DNA from: CBDCMJ01 sp965218875
Lineage (GTDB): Bacteria; Chloroflexota; Dehalococcoidia; Lucifugimonadales; UBA3495
Direction of reading: 5' to 3'
Assembly (NCBI GenBank): GCA_965218875.1
Contig: OZ244707.1
Span: 1,178,001 to 1,242,000 of the forward strand
Length of the DNA: 64,000 bases
In this document: piece by piece, positions 18,486 through 27,487 of the stretch
Layout: each line of letters opens with the position of its first letter
Numbering within the stretch: the stretch's first letter is position 1
Made by a program: the position numbers and the translations under genes
Notes under the pieces: model-generated
The model's input: the letters and a program-made list of their open reading frames with translations, nothing else
The model's database searches: none
What the model was told of the DNA's origin: nothing

Positions 18486-19733
18486 CTAGTGAGCCGTCGG
18501 CTCGGCCCGCAGCGTGTGCAAGTGCTCCACGAACTCCCCGTAGCTGCCGAAAGCGGCAACAGTCTTTATAAACTCCTCCGTCGAATCGCTGCGGTCCTGT
18601 AGCTCCTGAAGCTGCTCGTTTATGGGACTCACCGACGCGGGACTGGTGGCGTAGGAGCCGTGGAAAGCGAAAAAGGCCTGGTTGATCTTGCGAATGCGGT
18701 ACCCATGAGCCTCCATTAGCTGCCTGCGACTTTCCATGTAGGCCTCGGCCTCCTCTACTCTTCCCTGGGCCAGCAACTCTTCCGCGCCCAGCCGGGTCTC
18801 GCGCATGGCCGTGTCAAAATGGAACCCGTCGGCCTCTAAGGACGGCGCCGGGTCCTGCCGGGCCGGTTGTCCGGCAGGTTGTCCGGTAACGGCGGTGAAG
18901 GCGCGGTCGCCAATGGCCCTGCCTCCGAGGGTGGCGGCCGTCTCGTTCAAGGTGGTCATTTCGGCGCTGTCCCAGAAGTGCTGCCCCAGGGGTTGGAAGA
19001 AGAACCAGTGATGCAGCCATTCGTGGGCCGCCGTCACCATGGCGTGGTGCAGACCGTGGGAGGCGGATACTACGCTGGGATAGGCGGCAAACCCGCCGGT
19101 GTTTTCCACCAAGGCCGCAAGGTCCTGCTCCCGCAGTATGTAGTCTTCTATTTGACTCCGGACTTGGCCGCTCAGGCCGGGCTTCATGGCCATGGTCTCC
19201 AGGCGTTGAATACGGTCCCTGGGCGACGTGATCAGCACCGTGGGGGATTCGGAAAACACCGTATCCACCGGGGGAAAGATGAGGCCGATTCGGGAAGCGA
19301 ATCCCTCCTGGGAGAGCACCGCGCTGATCTCAGACTCGATGGTCTCTTCGACATCAGCCTGCATCTGGTCGCGCCGCTCCTCCATGGAGGCCATCTCTGC
19401 CTGGAGCGCCTCGCCGGCGGCCCCGGGACCTGCCGGCGTTGCGTGGGCAAGCCTGAGCCGGTCCTGCAGCTCGCCAAGGCGGTCTCCCAACCGGAAATAC
19501 TCCAACGCCTGTTGGACCCGCTCCTCCCGGGACCCTTCGCTGGTCCAGGGCATGAGGTCGGAGAGCTTGTGGAGCCACTTGTCCGGAAACTGGGACACCT
19601 CCCAGGTCGCCAGACTGTAGCGGTTAGACCCCACCAGCAGCTCGAACGCCGTGGGCCGGAAGTCACCCTGCCCGGCCGCCAGCACGGCCAGCGCCAGGAA
19701 AACCGCCAGCAGGCCCCTGGCCCCTAAACTCAT
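18486..19733 (-). CDS. Putative membrane-anchored or secreted zinc metallopeptidase
   Basis: A 415-residue protein with an N-terminal signal sequence or anchor (hydrophobic residues 6-20, LLAVFLALAVLAAG). A zinc-protease motif HEWLHH (HExxH, near residue 235) is followed about 20 residues later by TLNETAATLGG, whose Glu could be the third zinc ligand as in gluzincins. A long charged helical region (residues about 65-150) precedes it. I do not recognise a named family; the peptidase function is inferred from the HExxH plus Glu arrangement and the extracytoplasmic signal. Confidence 0.62.
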   Translation of the reverse strand: MSLGARGLLAVFLALAVLAAGQGDFRPTAFELLVGSNRYSLATWEVSQFPDKWLHKLSDLMPWTSEGSREERVQQALEYFRLGDRLGELQDRLRLAHATPAGPGAAGEALQAEMASMEERRDQMQADVEETIESEISAVLSQEGFASRIGLIFPPVDTVFSESPTVLITSPRDRIQRLETMAMKPGLSGQVRSQIEDYILREQDLAALVENTGGFAAYPSVVSASHGLHHAMVTAAHEWLHHWFFFQPLGQHFWDSAEMTTLNETAATLGGRAIGDRAFTAVTGQPAGQPARQDPAPSLEADGFHFDTAMRETRLGAEELLAQGRVEEAEAYMESRRQLMEAHGYRIRKINQAFFAFHGSYATSPASVSPINEQLQELQDRSDSTEEFIKTVAAFGSYGEFVEHLHTLRAEPTAH

Positions 19734-19860
19734 GGAGCGTCACGCCCTCGCTTCGCCCGAATATCCCAGGCCCCCTTTCGATGGGTCTGAATGGGCCGCT
19801 CTCGCACCACTCCGAGTCCCGGGGCGCCCCGGTCCCTCGACAGGCGCTGAACGGGGGTCA

Positions 19861-21027
19861 TCAGGCAAGGACCCGGTAGCGGTAGCTAGAGGACAGCAGG
19901 TTGCCCTCCCGGAACCTGCTGTACCGCAACGGAGAGATGTCGATGGAGTTGGCCCCGCCCTGTAGCACGAGTTCGGCCATGGTCTTGCCGATCATGGGGG
20001 ATAGCTTGAAGCCGTGGCCGCTAAACCCGACGGCGCAATACAACCCCTGGATATCCGGTACCCGATCCAGGATGGGATGCCAATCCGGAGTGGTGGTAAA
20101 CAGCCCGGACCAGCCGCCCCTGAAGTAGGCGTCAGCCATGGCGGGAATGCGCCGGGAGAGCTTGCCCATCGCTTCGGTCATGGCGTCCATGTCCACGCCC
20201 TGGTTGTATGCGTCGACAGCCACTTCCTCGTCCTCGCCGAACCCAATCAGGGTCAGGGCGGCGCCGTCGGGACGGCACGAAAAGGACTGGGCGATGTCTC
20301 CGATGCTGGGGTGACGCGGCAAGTTTTCCACCGGCCGGGCCAGCGCGGCGATTTGATGGCGCACGGGGACCAGGGGGACGTCGAGACCTATGCCGTGCAG
20401 CTCCGACCGGGACCAGGGTCCGGCGGCGACCACCACGGCGTCGGCTTCCACCAAGCCGTCTTTGGTCTCCACCCCGGTTGCCCGCCCTCCCGACACCCGG
20501 ATGCCCAGCGCCGGAGTGCGCAGCCGGATCTCCGCGCCCAGCTCCCGGGCCCGGGCGGCGTAGGAACTGGTCACCAGGTGGGGGTCGGCGTAGCCCGACC
20601 GGGGCTCCCAGGCCATCGCCTCACCTTCGGTCACGGCCACCATGGGAGCCAACTCCCGCAGGTCGTCGGCCGAGACCCGGCTGGTGTCGATGCCCAGTTC
20701 CTGCTGCATGGCCACGTTCCGCTCCAGGCCCGCCACTTCTACGGCTTCCACCACCACCACGTAGCCGGTGTTGACGAAACCCGAGGGACCTCCCACAGCG
20801 TCTTCAAAATTGGTAAAGACCTTCAGGCTTTCCCAGGCCATGCTGGCGGTGACCGGGTTGGAGTAGTGCATCCGGCAAATTGCCTGGGAAAGCCCGGTGG
20901 AGCCGGAGCCCAGGACGTCCTTCTCTAAGAGCACCGTGTTGGTGGTCCCCATCTCCGCCAGGTAATAGAGAATGCTGCAACCCATCACTCCGCCGCCGAT
21001 AACTACTACGTCCGCTGTGCGCTTCAT
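19861..21027 (-). CDS. FAD-dependent oxidoreductase (DadA/sarcosine oxidase family)
   Basis: A 388-residue flavoprotein that probably oxidises an amino acid or N-methylated amine. The N-terminal dinucleotide-binding fold is seen as VVVIGGGVMGCSILYYLAE with the ribose-binding Glu at LLEKD. The C-terminal part has the family signature GLYCAVGFSGHGFKLSP near residues 330-345. No signal peptide. ATG start. Its neighbours are a putative peptidase and a Fic protein, which do not indicate the substrate. Confidence 0.88.
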   Translation of the reverse strand: MKRTADVVVIGGGVMGCSILYYLAEMGTTNTVLLEKDVLGSGSTGLSQAICRMHYSNPVTASMAWESLKVFTNFEDAVGGPSGFVNTGYVVVVEAVEVAGLERNVAMQQELGIDTSRVSADDLRELAPMVAVTEGEAMAWEPRSGYADPHLVTSSYAARARELGAEIRLRTPALGIRVSGGRATGVETKDGLVEADAVVVAAGPWSRSELHGIGLDVPLVPVRHQIAALARPVENLPRHPSIGDIAQSFSCRPDGAALTLIGFGEDEEVAVDAYNQGVDMDAMTEAMGKLSRRIPAMADAYFRGGWSGLFTTTPDWHPILDRVPDIQGLYCAVGFSGHGFKLSPMIGKTMAELVLQGGANSIDISPLRYSRFREGNLLSSSYRYRVLA

Positions 21028-21080
21028 GTCTTTACCACCCTAGCATTGTTGGAGTCGTTGGGAGTTCTCGAAGTTGTTCT

Positions 21081-22175
21081 CTAGTCCGCCGGCAGGCCCA
21101 GCTGTTCCTCCGGGACCGGCGGGCGTTGGTCTCGCACCGGATAGTAGGTCCGCGTGCGGGTCTTGCCTTCAGCGGCCAGGACCCCTCCCGCGACCATGTC
21201 GCCCAGGTCGCGGGAGGCTGTAGCCGGTGACACCCCCGTAATCTCCATGTAGTTGGAGCGGGTAATCCGACCGGCCCGGATAGCGTAGGCCAGCCCATCC
21301 ATGTAGCGCTTGGGCCACCCGGTGTGGGCCCAGCTATCGCGTACTTCCCCCATCATCCGGCGCCAGTCGGTGGTTTGAGCGACCAGCTGGTCCGAGCATA
21401 ACTTTACCACCATGGTGCTGAACTCCAGCCAGGGGGTAGCGTCGTAGTCTACGCTGAAGGTCCCGCCCAGGGCCTGCCGGAGGGACGCAAAGTAGTCCTC
21501 CTTGAGGCTGAGCAGGTGCGACTCCAGCGACAGCAGCTTGCCGAACCCAAACTGCGACTTCTGGAGCACCAGGGTCTCCAGGCCGCGGGCGGTCCTGCCG
21601 TTGCCGTCCCAGAAGGGGTGGACCGCCACTAGATGCAGGTGGGCAATGCCGGCTTTGATAACCGGGTGTATCCCGCCGTCATCGTTCCGGAGCCACAGGG
21701 CGAAGGACCGCATCAGGTGGGGAACGTCTCCCCGATCCGGCGTACGGAAATCGCCGACTTGGTTGGACCCTCTGCGATACGCTCCGGGAGTGAGCAGGGG
21801 CGGCGCGGTTGCGATGAAATAGCGGTTGAGCTGACGGATCACCAGCTCGTCCACGGGAATGTCCTGCTGGTCGCTGAGAAAGTCGATGAACTCGTAAGCC
21901 TGGTAGGCGTTGATGTTGGCCTGCTCGTCTTCGGTGCCGGCCCTGGGCAGGCCTTGCCTGGTCAAGCGGTCTACCGCCTCTTCGTCGAGTGTTGCATCTT
22001 CAATTCGGGTCGTACTGGATACCCTGCTGACTCTCACTTCTCGGTGCAGCCAAGCTTCGGGCTTGGGCATGAGCAACATCCGCTCGATCAACCAGGAGTT
22101 GCGCTCGATGGACTCCAGGAAGTGGCTGATGGTGGGCGTGATTGTATAATTGGGGGAGAAGATACTATCATTCAT
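21081..22175 (-). CDS. Fic family protein with N-terminal inhibitory motif and C-terminal helix-turn-helix
   Basis: A 364-residue Fic protein, an enzyme type that transfers AMP from ATP to target proteins. The active-site motif is HPFWDGNGRTAR (near residues 195-206), a full match to HxFxDGNGR. Near residues 54-60, SSTTRIEDA resembles the class II autoinhibitory motif S/T-xxx-E-G/N but has Asp in the last position. The C-terminus contains a winged-helix-like segment (ITRSNYMEITGVSPATASRDLGDMV) typical of the larger bacterial Fic proteins, which may bind DNA. GATAGTAT repeats surround the start codon. Confidence 0.92.
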   Translation of the reverse strand: MNDSIFSPNYTITPTISHFLESIERNSWLIERMLLMPKPEAWLHREVRVSRVSSTTRIEDATLDEEAVDRLTRQGLPRAGTEDEQANINAYQAYEFIDFLSDQQDIPVDELVIRQLNRYFIATAPPLLTPGAYRRGSNQVGDFRTPDRGDVPHLMRSFALWLRNDDGGIHPVIKAGIAHLHLVAVHPFWDGNGRTARGLETLVLQKSQFGFGKLLSLESHLLSLKEDYFASLRQALGGTFSVDYDATPWLEFSTMVVKLCSDQLVAQTTDWRRMMGEVRDSWAHTGWPKRYMDGLAYAIRAGRITRSNYMEITGVSPATASRDLGDMVAGGVLAAEGKTRTRTYYPVRDQRPPVPEEQLGLPAD

Positions 22176-22224
22176 GTCATTCTGTCGGTATATATCCCAT
22201 CAAGCTGATAGTATTGATAGTATC
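22161..22224 (-). promoter_or_regulatory. Candidate operator: three GATAGTAT-type repeats at the Fic gene start
   Basis: GATACTATC lies over the start codon region (22161-22169), and its complement occurs twice upstream as GATAGTAT (22207-22214) and GATAGTATC (22216-22224). The Fic protein carries a C-terminal helix-turn-helix-like segment, so autoregulation through these repeats is plausible. Inferred from repeat placement only. Confidence 0.45.
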
Positions 22225-22486
22225 ATCGCCTCCTATTCATGTCAACTATCCGCCAAGCCTCTCGTCAGGTCGTTGCCCGCGAACCGCCTTAGCCGGAGCC
22301 GCCGCGGTCCTGTCCGCGGCATCTCCTGGCCCTCCGTGCTGGCACGCTGTACCGCCGTACCCGAGGCGGGTATAATCTCTGGCGAACGTCCGGCCCGAGA
22401 CAAGCCCGGAGACGCCGGCAGTCCGCGGGGCAGGCCCGGTGCACGGCCCCCGACGCCCGTCTCAGGACAGTTTATGGAGCGATCAT

Positions 22487-22936
22487 ATGCCAGACCGAAA
22501 CTACACTTCCTGGGTCCACGGGTCCAGTATGCAAGTAGAATACCCCAATCGTGTCACCTCCGTGCGGCACACTGGGCCCTTCGCGCGCATTGAGGGTTCA
22601 CCGGGGCAGAATACCTGGGTCCATCTGCCGGTCCCGACCCCTACGGTGGCCGACGGCGCGGCCCTGCGGGTGGGGTCGGCGCTGGTCAGCTTTCGCACCC
22701 GGGCCTATGCCAAAGTCCATGAGGTGATAGTCTACGACGGAGAGCGGCGCATCGCTGAGCACAGCGGTCTGGACCTTCGGGACAGCCACCTGGAGACCAG
22801 GTTCGACGTCCCGGGTAGTCCGGAGGCCGGCCGGGGCATCAACATCACCCTCGGGGTGTCTTTCGACGATGGCGCTCCCGACGCCCGCTCCATGCAAATC
22901 GAGGTCATCGGGGTAGGCGTTGAATTCTCAGCGTGA
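22487..22936 (+). CDS. DUF6623-like small beta-rich protein
   Basis: A 149-residue protein with no signal peptide or membrane segment. It begins with the pattern WVHGSSMQVEYPNRVTS and continues with RIEGSPGQNTWVHLPVPTP, which I recognise as typical of DUF6623. The composition suggests a beta-sandwich. Function unknown. ATG start with GGAG about 12 bases upstream. It precedes an aldehyde dehydrogenase by 160 bp. Confidence 0.68.
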   Translation: MPDRNYTSWVHGSSMQVEYPNRVTSVRHTGPFARIEGSPGQNTWVHLPVPTPTVADGAALRVGSALVSFRTRAYAKVHEVIVYDGERRIAEHSGLDLRDSHLETRFDVPGSPEAGRGINITLGVSFDDGAPDARSMQIEVIGVGVEFSA

Positions 22937-23098
22937 GCTTGCGCCGACTTCCGGCGGCGCCCTACATACGAACCGATCGGCAAGCCGCCCGGCCCGCTCG
23001 GAGAGGTCCGGTTGCCCATAGAGGCTGGCGCGGCGGGACAGCTTTTGGTCGGCCCGGGGCCTACCGGCGAGCAATCCGAAACCCCGAGGTGATGAGTC

Positions 23099-24595
23099 AT
23101 GGCTACTGACGAGGCGCAGACCTACAAGAATTACATAGGCGGCAGTTGGGTGGAGTCGGCATCCGGCAGGACCTACTCCATATACAATCCCGCCAGCAAG
23201 AGCACCGTGGTGGGCCACGTCCAGACCTCGGGCGCGGAAGATGCCCAACGCGCCGCCGCCGCGGCACAGGCGGCCCTGGAGGGATGGGCCAACACACCCG
23301 CCCCGGTCAGGGCGGGAGTCCTGTTCCGGGCCATGGAGATCATGAAGCAGCGGGCCGACGATATCGCCCGCACCATTACCATCGAGGAGGGCAAGCCCCT
23401 GGCCGACGCTCAAGGAGAGGTGCGCCGGGCGACCAACATCATAGAGTACGCCGCGGGTGAAGGCCGCCGCATGTTCGGTTACACCACCCCGTCGGAGTTG
23501 GCCAACACCGTGGCCTATACGGTCCGCCGTCCCCTGGGCGTCGTAGCCATAATCACCCCGTGGAACTTTCCCATCGCCATCCCCGCCTGGAAAATCGCTC
23601 CGGCCCTCATCTGCGGCAACACCCTGGTCTTCAAGCCCGCGTCCGGAACGCCGCTGAGCGCCGTCAAGCTGGTGCAGGTGTTCGAAGAGGCCGGCCTCCC
23701 CCCGGGAGTGCTTAACCTCATCACCGGCCCCGGCGCCGTGGTGGGCAACACCCTGGTGGAAAGCCCGGAGGTGCAGGCGATTTCCTTTACCGGCTCCACC
23801 GAAATCGGCACGGACCTCTACGCCCAGGGCGCCCGCTTGCTCAAGAAGGTCCAGGCGGAGATGGGGGGCAAGAACGCCGTCATCCTGCTGGCGGACGCTG
23901 ACCTGGACAAGGCCCTCGGCGGCATCGTACAGGGGGCCTTCGGCTCCACCGGGCAGCGGTGCACTGCCACCAGCCGGGTCATCGTGGAGGAGTCCATCTA
24001 CGACCGGTTCATGGAGGAGCTCATCGACCGCACCAGCAAGCTGAAGCTGGGCAACGGCCTGGATACCGACGTGGACGTGTCACCCCTGTCGAGCCAGCAC
24101 CAGTTGGACAAGGTCACCGAGTATATTGGCATCGGTGCCGAAGAGGGGGCCAACCTGGTCTACGGCGGCGGCCGTCCCAGGGGAGGCCACTTTGACGAGG
24201 GCTACTACGTCGAGCCCACCATCTTCACCGACGTGGCGCCCGACATGCGCATCGCCCAGGAGGAGATTTTCGGCCCGGTGCTGACCGTGTTCAAGGCCGC
24301 CGACATGCGGGAGGCCATTCGCATCTCCAACGACGTCAAGTTCGGCCTTTCATCGTCAATCTATACCAAAGACCTGACCCAGGCCTTCGAGTACATAAAC
24401 ACCGTGGAGGCGGGCATGGTCCACGTGAACGCCCCCACCCTGGGAGGGGAGGTGCATTTGCCCTTCGGCGGCCTCAAAGCGTCGGGGGTGGGACAGCGGG
24501 AGCAGGGCGTGGAGGCGGTGGACTTCTTCAGCGAGGTCATCACGGTGTACATAGACCACGCCGGGGCCGCCCGCCAGCAGGCCCGCTTCATTTAG
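23099..24595 (+). CDS. NAD(P)-dependent aldehyde dehydrogenase family protein
   Basis: A 498-residue soluble aldehyde dehydrogenase that oxidises an aldehyde to the acid. The cofactor region is seen in ITPWNFPIAIPAWKIAPAL and FTGSTEIG; the general base Glu is in QAEMGGKNAVI and the catalytic Cys in GSTGQRCTATSRV (near residue 287). Length is normal for the family. It resembles the 2,5-dioxovalerate/succinate-semialdehyde branch, but the substrate cannot be assigned. ATG start with a GAGGTGATGAG ribosome-binding region. Confidence 0.93.
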   Translation: MATDEAQTYKNYIGGSWVESASGRTYSIYNPASKSTVVGHVQTSGAEDAQRAAAAAQAALEGWANTPAPVRAGVLFRAMEIMKQRADDIARTITIEEGKPLADAQGEVRRATNIIEYAAGEGRRMFGYTTPSELANTVAYTVRRPLGVVAIITPWNFPIAIPAWKIAPALICGNTLVFKPASGTPLSAVKLVQVFEEAGLPPGVLNLITGPGAVVGNTLVESPEVQAISFTGSTEIGTDLYAQGARLLKKVQAEMGGKNAVILLADADLDKALGGIVQGAFGSTGQRCTATSRVIVEESIYDRFMEELIDRTSKLKLGNGLDTDVDVSPLSSQHQLDKVTEYIGIGAEEGANLVYGGGRPRGGHFDEGYYVEPTIFTDVAPDMRIAQEEIFGPVLTVFKAADMREAIRISNDVKFGLSSSIYTKDLTQAFEYINTVEAGMVHVNAPTLGGEVHLPFGGLKASGVGQREQGVEAVDFFSEVITVYIDHAGAARQQARFI

Positions 24596-24662
24596 CCGCG
24601 CGATTCTCGTGGGGAGGTTTCGCGGCTCGCGGGCTTCGCGGGACAGGCAGGACCGGCGTTCT

Positions 24663-25067
24663 TCACAGGGGCTTTCGGGAGGCGAAGCCCTCGTTGACGC
24701 CGTGCCAGTAGTCGATCCGGTCTTCTCCCCGCAACCAGCACAGGCAAATCTCTTGTCCCTCTCTGTCGGAAGGAAAGTCCACCAGCCCGCGTCCCACGTC
24801 CCGAACGATAATGCCCCGGCCGGCAATCTCCTGGAGTTCTCCGCGGATGCGCCGGGTTATCCTTTCCACGGCGCGCTGCTGCTCCAGGATCTCCCGGTCA
24901 TGGCTGGAAGCTCCGTTGCCGCCGCGCCTGCGCAGCAACTCCAGCAGGTCCTTTTGCCGCTCCTCGTGTTCTTCCCGCAAGTCCGCCAGTTGCGAAAACG
25001 CCCCCTCCAGCCAGGGCAACTGAGCGTTGGCTTCATCCAACGTAAAATGGCGTCGTTCCATGTCCAA
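24663..25067 (-). CDS. DUF2203 family protein
   Basis: A 134-residue soluble protein of the DUF2203 family. The N-terminal ERRHFTLDEANAQLPWLE is characteristic, followed by a charged coiled-coil region (about residues 25-75) and a C-terminal half ending in GVNEGFASRKPL. Function unknown. Two ATGs two codons apart are equally plausible starts. It is convergent with the aldehyde dehydrogenase and divergent from trmI. Confidence 0.82.
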   Translation of the reverse strand: MDMERRHFTLDEANAQLPWLEGAFSQLADLREEHEERQKDLLELLRRRGGNGASSHDREILEQQRAVERITRRIRGELQEIAGRGIIVRDVGRGLVDFPSDREGQEICLCWLRGEDRIDYWHGVNEGFASRKPL

Positions 25068-25261
25068 CTCCGCCCGAATACGGGCGCCCTGATTTTATCG
25101 CGGGGCAAGGGCGCCGGCCGCCGGCTCGATGTCCCCGGCGTCCGGCCGATAGCGTACAATATGCGGCGCGGCCGGCAGCCGGGTGTTCCCGTGAGCCACT
25201 CGCAGCATCGTCCGCCGGTCCCACCGGGACGTCAAACTCCGCTTCGCCAGGCCGGGAGATA

Positions 25262-26137
25262 GTGAGCGCCGACAAGAACCAATTTCACGAGGGTGACCCC
25301 GCGCTGTTGCTGGACCGGAAAGGCCGCCGGTACATGCTGGTGCTGGCCGAGGGCCGGACCTTCCACAGCCACATCGGACGACTGGCCCACGACCAGCTAA
25401 TCGGCTGCACCGTGGGGGGTTGGTTTCACACCGACAAGGGCCACACCTTGTTGGCAGTGCGCCCCACCCTGGGCGACTTTGTGCGGGAGATGCCCCGGGG
25501 CCCCCAGATAATTTACCCCAAAGACCTGGGGAACATCATCAACCTGGCCGACATATTCCCCGGAGCCACGGTGATTGAGGGTGGCCTGGGCTCCGGAGCC
25601 TTGACCACCGCCCTGCTTCGGGCGGTGGGACCCCAGGGCCGGGTCATAACCTACGAGGTGGACCAGTCGGTGGTGCCCAAGGCCCTTCGCAACATCGAAA
25701 CGTTCGTTTCCGACCCCTCGAATCTCACCATCACCATTGCCGACGTCTACCGGGGCATCGAGGAGCGGGAGGTGGACCGGGTGGTGCTGGACGTGCCGGA
25801 ACCCTGGGAGGCAGTGAAGACGGTGGGGGACGCCCTGGTCATGGGCGGCGTCTTGCTGAGCTTCGTGCCGACCATCCTGCAGGTGCACCAACTGGTGATG
25901 GCGCTGGAGCAAGACACCAGGTTCCAACTGGTCCAGACGGTGGAAACCCTCCTGCGTTCCTGGCACGTCACCCAGCGCAGCGTGCGTCCCGATCATCGGA
26001 TGGTGGCCCACAGCGGGTTTCTGACCACCGCGGTGCGCTGCCAACCCAGGCATGGCATAGCGCCGGGGCCGGAAACTGAATCCGGCCTTAGCGCCCCGGA
26101 CGCCGCATTGAATGACGAGAGGGACAACGAAGGCTGA
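25262..26137 (+). CDS. trmI: tRNA (adenine-N1)-methyltransferase TrmI
   Basis: A 291-residue SAM-dependent enzyme that makes m1A58 in the T-loop of tRNA, working as a tetramer. The small N-terminal beta domain (residues about 10-80) ends in GPQIIYPKDLG; the SAM-binding loop is VIEGGLGSGALTTALLRAVG, and the catalytic motif region is VLDVPEPW. GTG start after GGGAGAT. The last 25 residues are variable and acidic. The COG1565 methyltransferase gene is convergent downstream. Confidence 0.92.
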   Translation: MSADKNQFHEGDPALLLDRKGRRYMLVLAEGRTFHSHIGRLAHDQLIGCTVGGWFHTDKGHTLLAVRPTLGDFVREMPRGPQIIYPKDLGNIINLADIFPGATVIEGGLGSGALTTALLRAVGPQGRVITYEVDQSVVPKALRNIETFVSDPSNLTITIADVYRGIEEREVDRVVLDVPEPWEAVKTVGDALVMGGVLLSFVPTILQVHQLVMALEQDTRFQLVQTVETLLRSWHVTQRSVRPDHRMVAHSGFLTTAVRCQPRHGIAPGPETESGLSAPDAALNDERDNEG

Positions 26138-26167
26138 TCCCCGGTCCTCGGTAGACCGGGGCTGCCA

Positions 26168-27412
26168 TCACCGGGCCTCTTCCAACCACTGCGGCTCGAA
26201 CTCAAATTCGCCTCCCGGGTAGCGCCCCCGGGTCAGCCAGAGATGCCGGCCGGTGAGCAACGGCAGGTCGAGAGCCTCCGACGGCGTCTCCTCCCCGGTT
26301 GCCGGCTCCAGCCCCCACAGCTTGGGCGTTCCCACTCCCTTGCCCTGGACCAACACCTTGAAGTCACCCAAGCCGCCCCGGCGGGCCAAGTCCAACATCC
26401 CGGCCCGGTTGGCGTCGGCGGCGTCCTGGGGCAACCCCTGGCTAGCGAGCCGCTGTTGCAGGCGGCCCAACCCCAAGCGCTGGAGGAACTCGGCCTGGGT
26501 AGTCAGGCCCAGAAGGTCCAGGCCGCTGCGGCGGCCCGCGTTGGTCACCGACGTAAAGTCCACCTGGGCGGTGATGTCCTGGCGTCCGACGTACCGGAAG
26601 GGCGCGTCCAACTGGGTGTGGCGGTAGAAGGTGGTCAAAGTGCCGCGGCCCCTGCGCTCCGGGGAGTAAAGCTCCGGCGCCAAATGCCCGTAATCGATGG
26701 TCAGGACGAATCCCCGGTCCAGCGACGCCGCAACCCCCGAAGCCCAGCCCTCCAAGCCCAGGTTGATTTCCGCGGTTTGCCCTTCCGCCAGCTCGATGCC
26801 CAGGTCCTCCAGCCGGGACGCCAAAGCCGGAGTCGAGGGACCGCCCAACACAGCGGTCAGCCCGCCTTCCCCCGGGGTCACGTACACCTCCTGCAGGCCC
26901 TCAGGACCCATGCGCACCTGGTGCACCGGAAAGGAGTCCAGCAGCTCGTTGGACAGGAAGCAGCCCTGGGTCTGCCTGAAGGGGGTGCCGGAAGCCGCGA
27001 CGGTGTCTGTTCCGCCCGGAGCCAGGCCCAGAGGCGAGGCGGGCCCCCCGGTCACGGACGGGCGCCGATCCACGCAGACGTAGCGCAGAGACTCGCCGAA
27101 GCCACCGGGGAGACACTGCGCGGCGGCAATCAAGTCCTGCCCCAACAGCCCGTTGCCCGCCCCCGACTCCACTGTCCAGAAGGGGGCCGGGCGCCCCAAC
27201 AGGTCCCACATCTGGAACAACTGCACCGCCAGCAGCGCGCCGAACGCCGGGTGTACTTGGGGGCTGGTGTAGTAGTCTTGCCGGGTGTCGCGGGCGTCGC
27301 CCGTCGAATAGTAGCCGCCCCTGGGCCAGAACAGGGCCACCTCCATGAACTCGGCGAAGGTAATGGCCCCGTGCTCCGTTACGCGGCGGCGGACCTCCGC
27401 CTCGGCCCCCAT
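26168..27412 (-). CDS. COG1565 class I SAM-dependent methyltransferase (NDUFAF7/MidA-like)
   Basis: A 414-residue methyltransferase of the family that includes NDUFAF7, which methylates an arginine in complex I in mitochondria. Visible signatures are GAITFAEFMEVALFWPRGGYYS at the N-terminus, the SAM-binding VESGAGNGLLGQDLI, and FLSNELLDSFPVHQV. The bacterial substrate is not established. It sits directly downstream of citrate synthase on the same strand, but a strong terminator separates them. Confidence 0.85.
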   Translation of the reverse strand: MGAEAEVRRRVTEHGAITFAEFMEVALFWPRGGYYSTGDARDTRQDYYTSPQVHPAFGALLAVQLFQMWDLLGRPAPFWTVESGAGNGLLGQDLIAAAQCLPGGFGESLRYVCVDRRPSVTGGPASPLGLAPGGTDTVAASGTPFRQTQGCFLSNELLDSFPVHQVRMGPEGLQEVYVTPGEGGLTAVLGGPSTPALASRLEDLGIELAEGQTAEINLGLEGWASGVAASLDRGFVLTIDYGHLAPELYSPERRGRGTLTTFYRHTQLDAPFRYVGRQDITAQVDFTSVTNAGRRSGLDLLGLTTQAEFLQRLGLGRLQQRLASQGLPQDAADANRAGMLDLARRGGLGDFKVLVQGKGVGTPKLWGLEPATGEETPSEALDLPLLTGRHLWLTRGRYPGGEFEFEPQWLEEAR

Positions 27413-27438
27413 TACCTGTTAGCCCGGCGCCAACAAAA

Positions 27439-27461
27439 CAGGGGGCCTATACGGCCCCCTG
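27439..27461 (-). terminator. Intrinsic terminator of citrate synthase
   Basis: On the reverse strand a perfect 9-bp GC stem (CAGGGGGCC / GGCCCCCTG) with a 5-nt loop is followed by TTTTGTT. It lies about 27 bp after the citrate synthase stop. Confidence 0.8.
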
Positions 27462-27487
27462 TCGGTCGGTTGCGGTTGGGGATGGAC

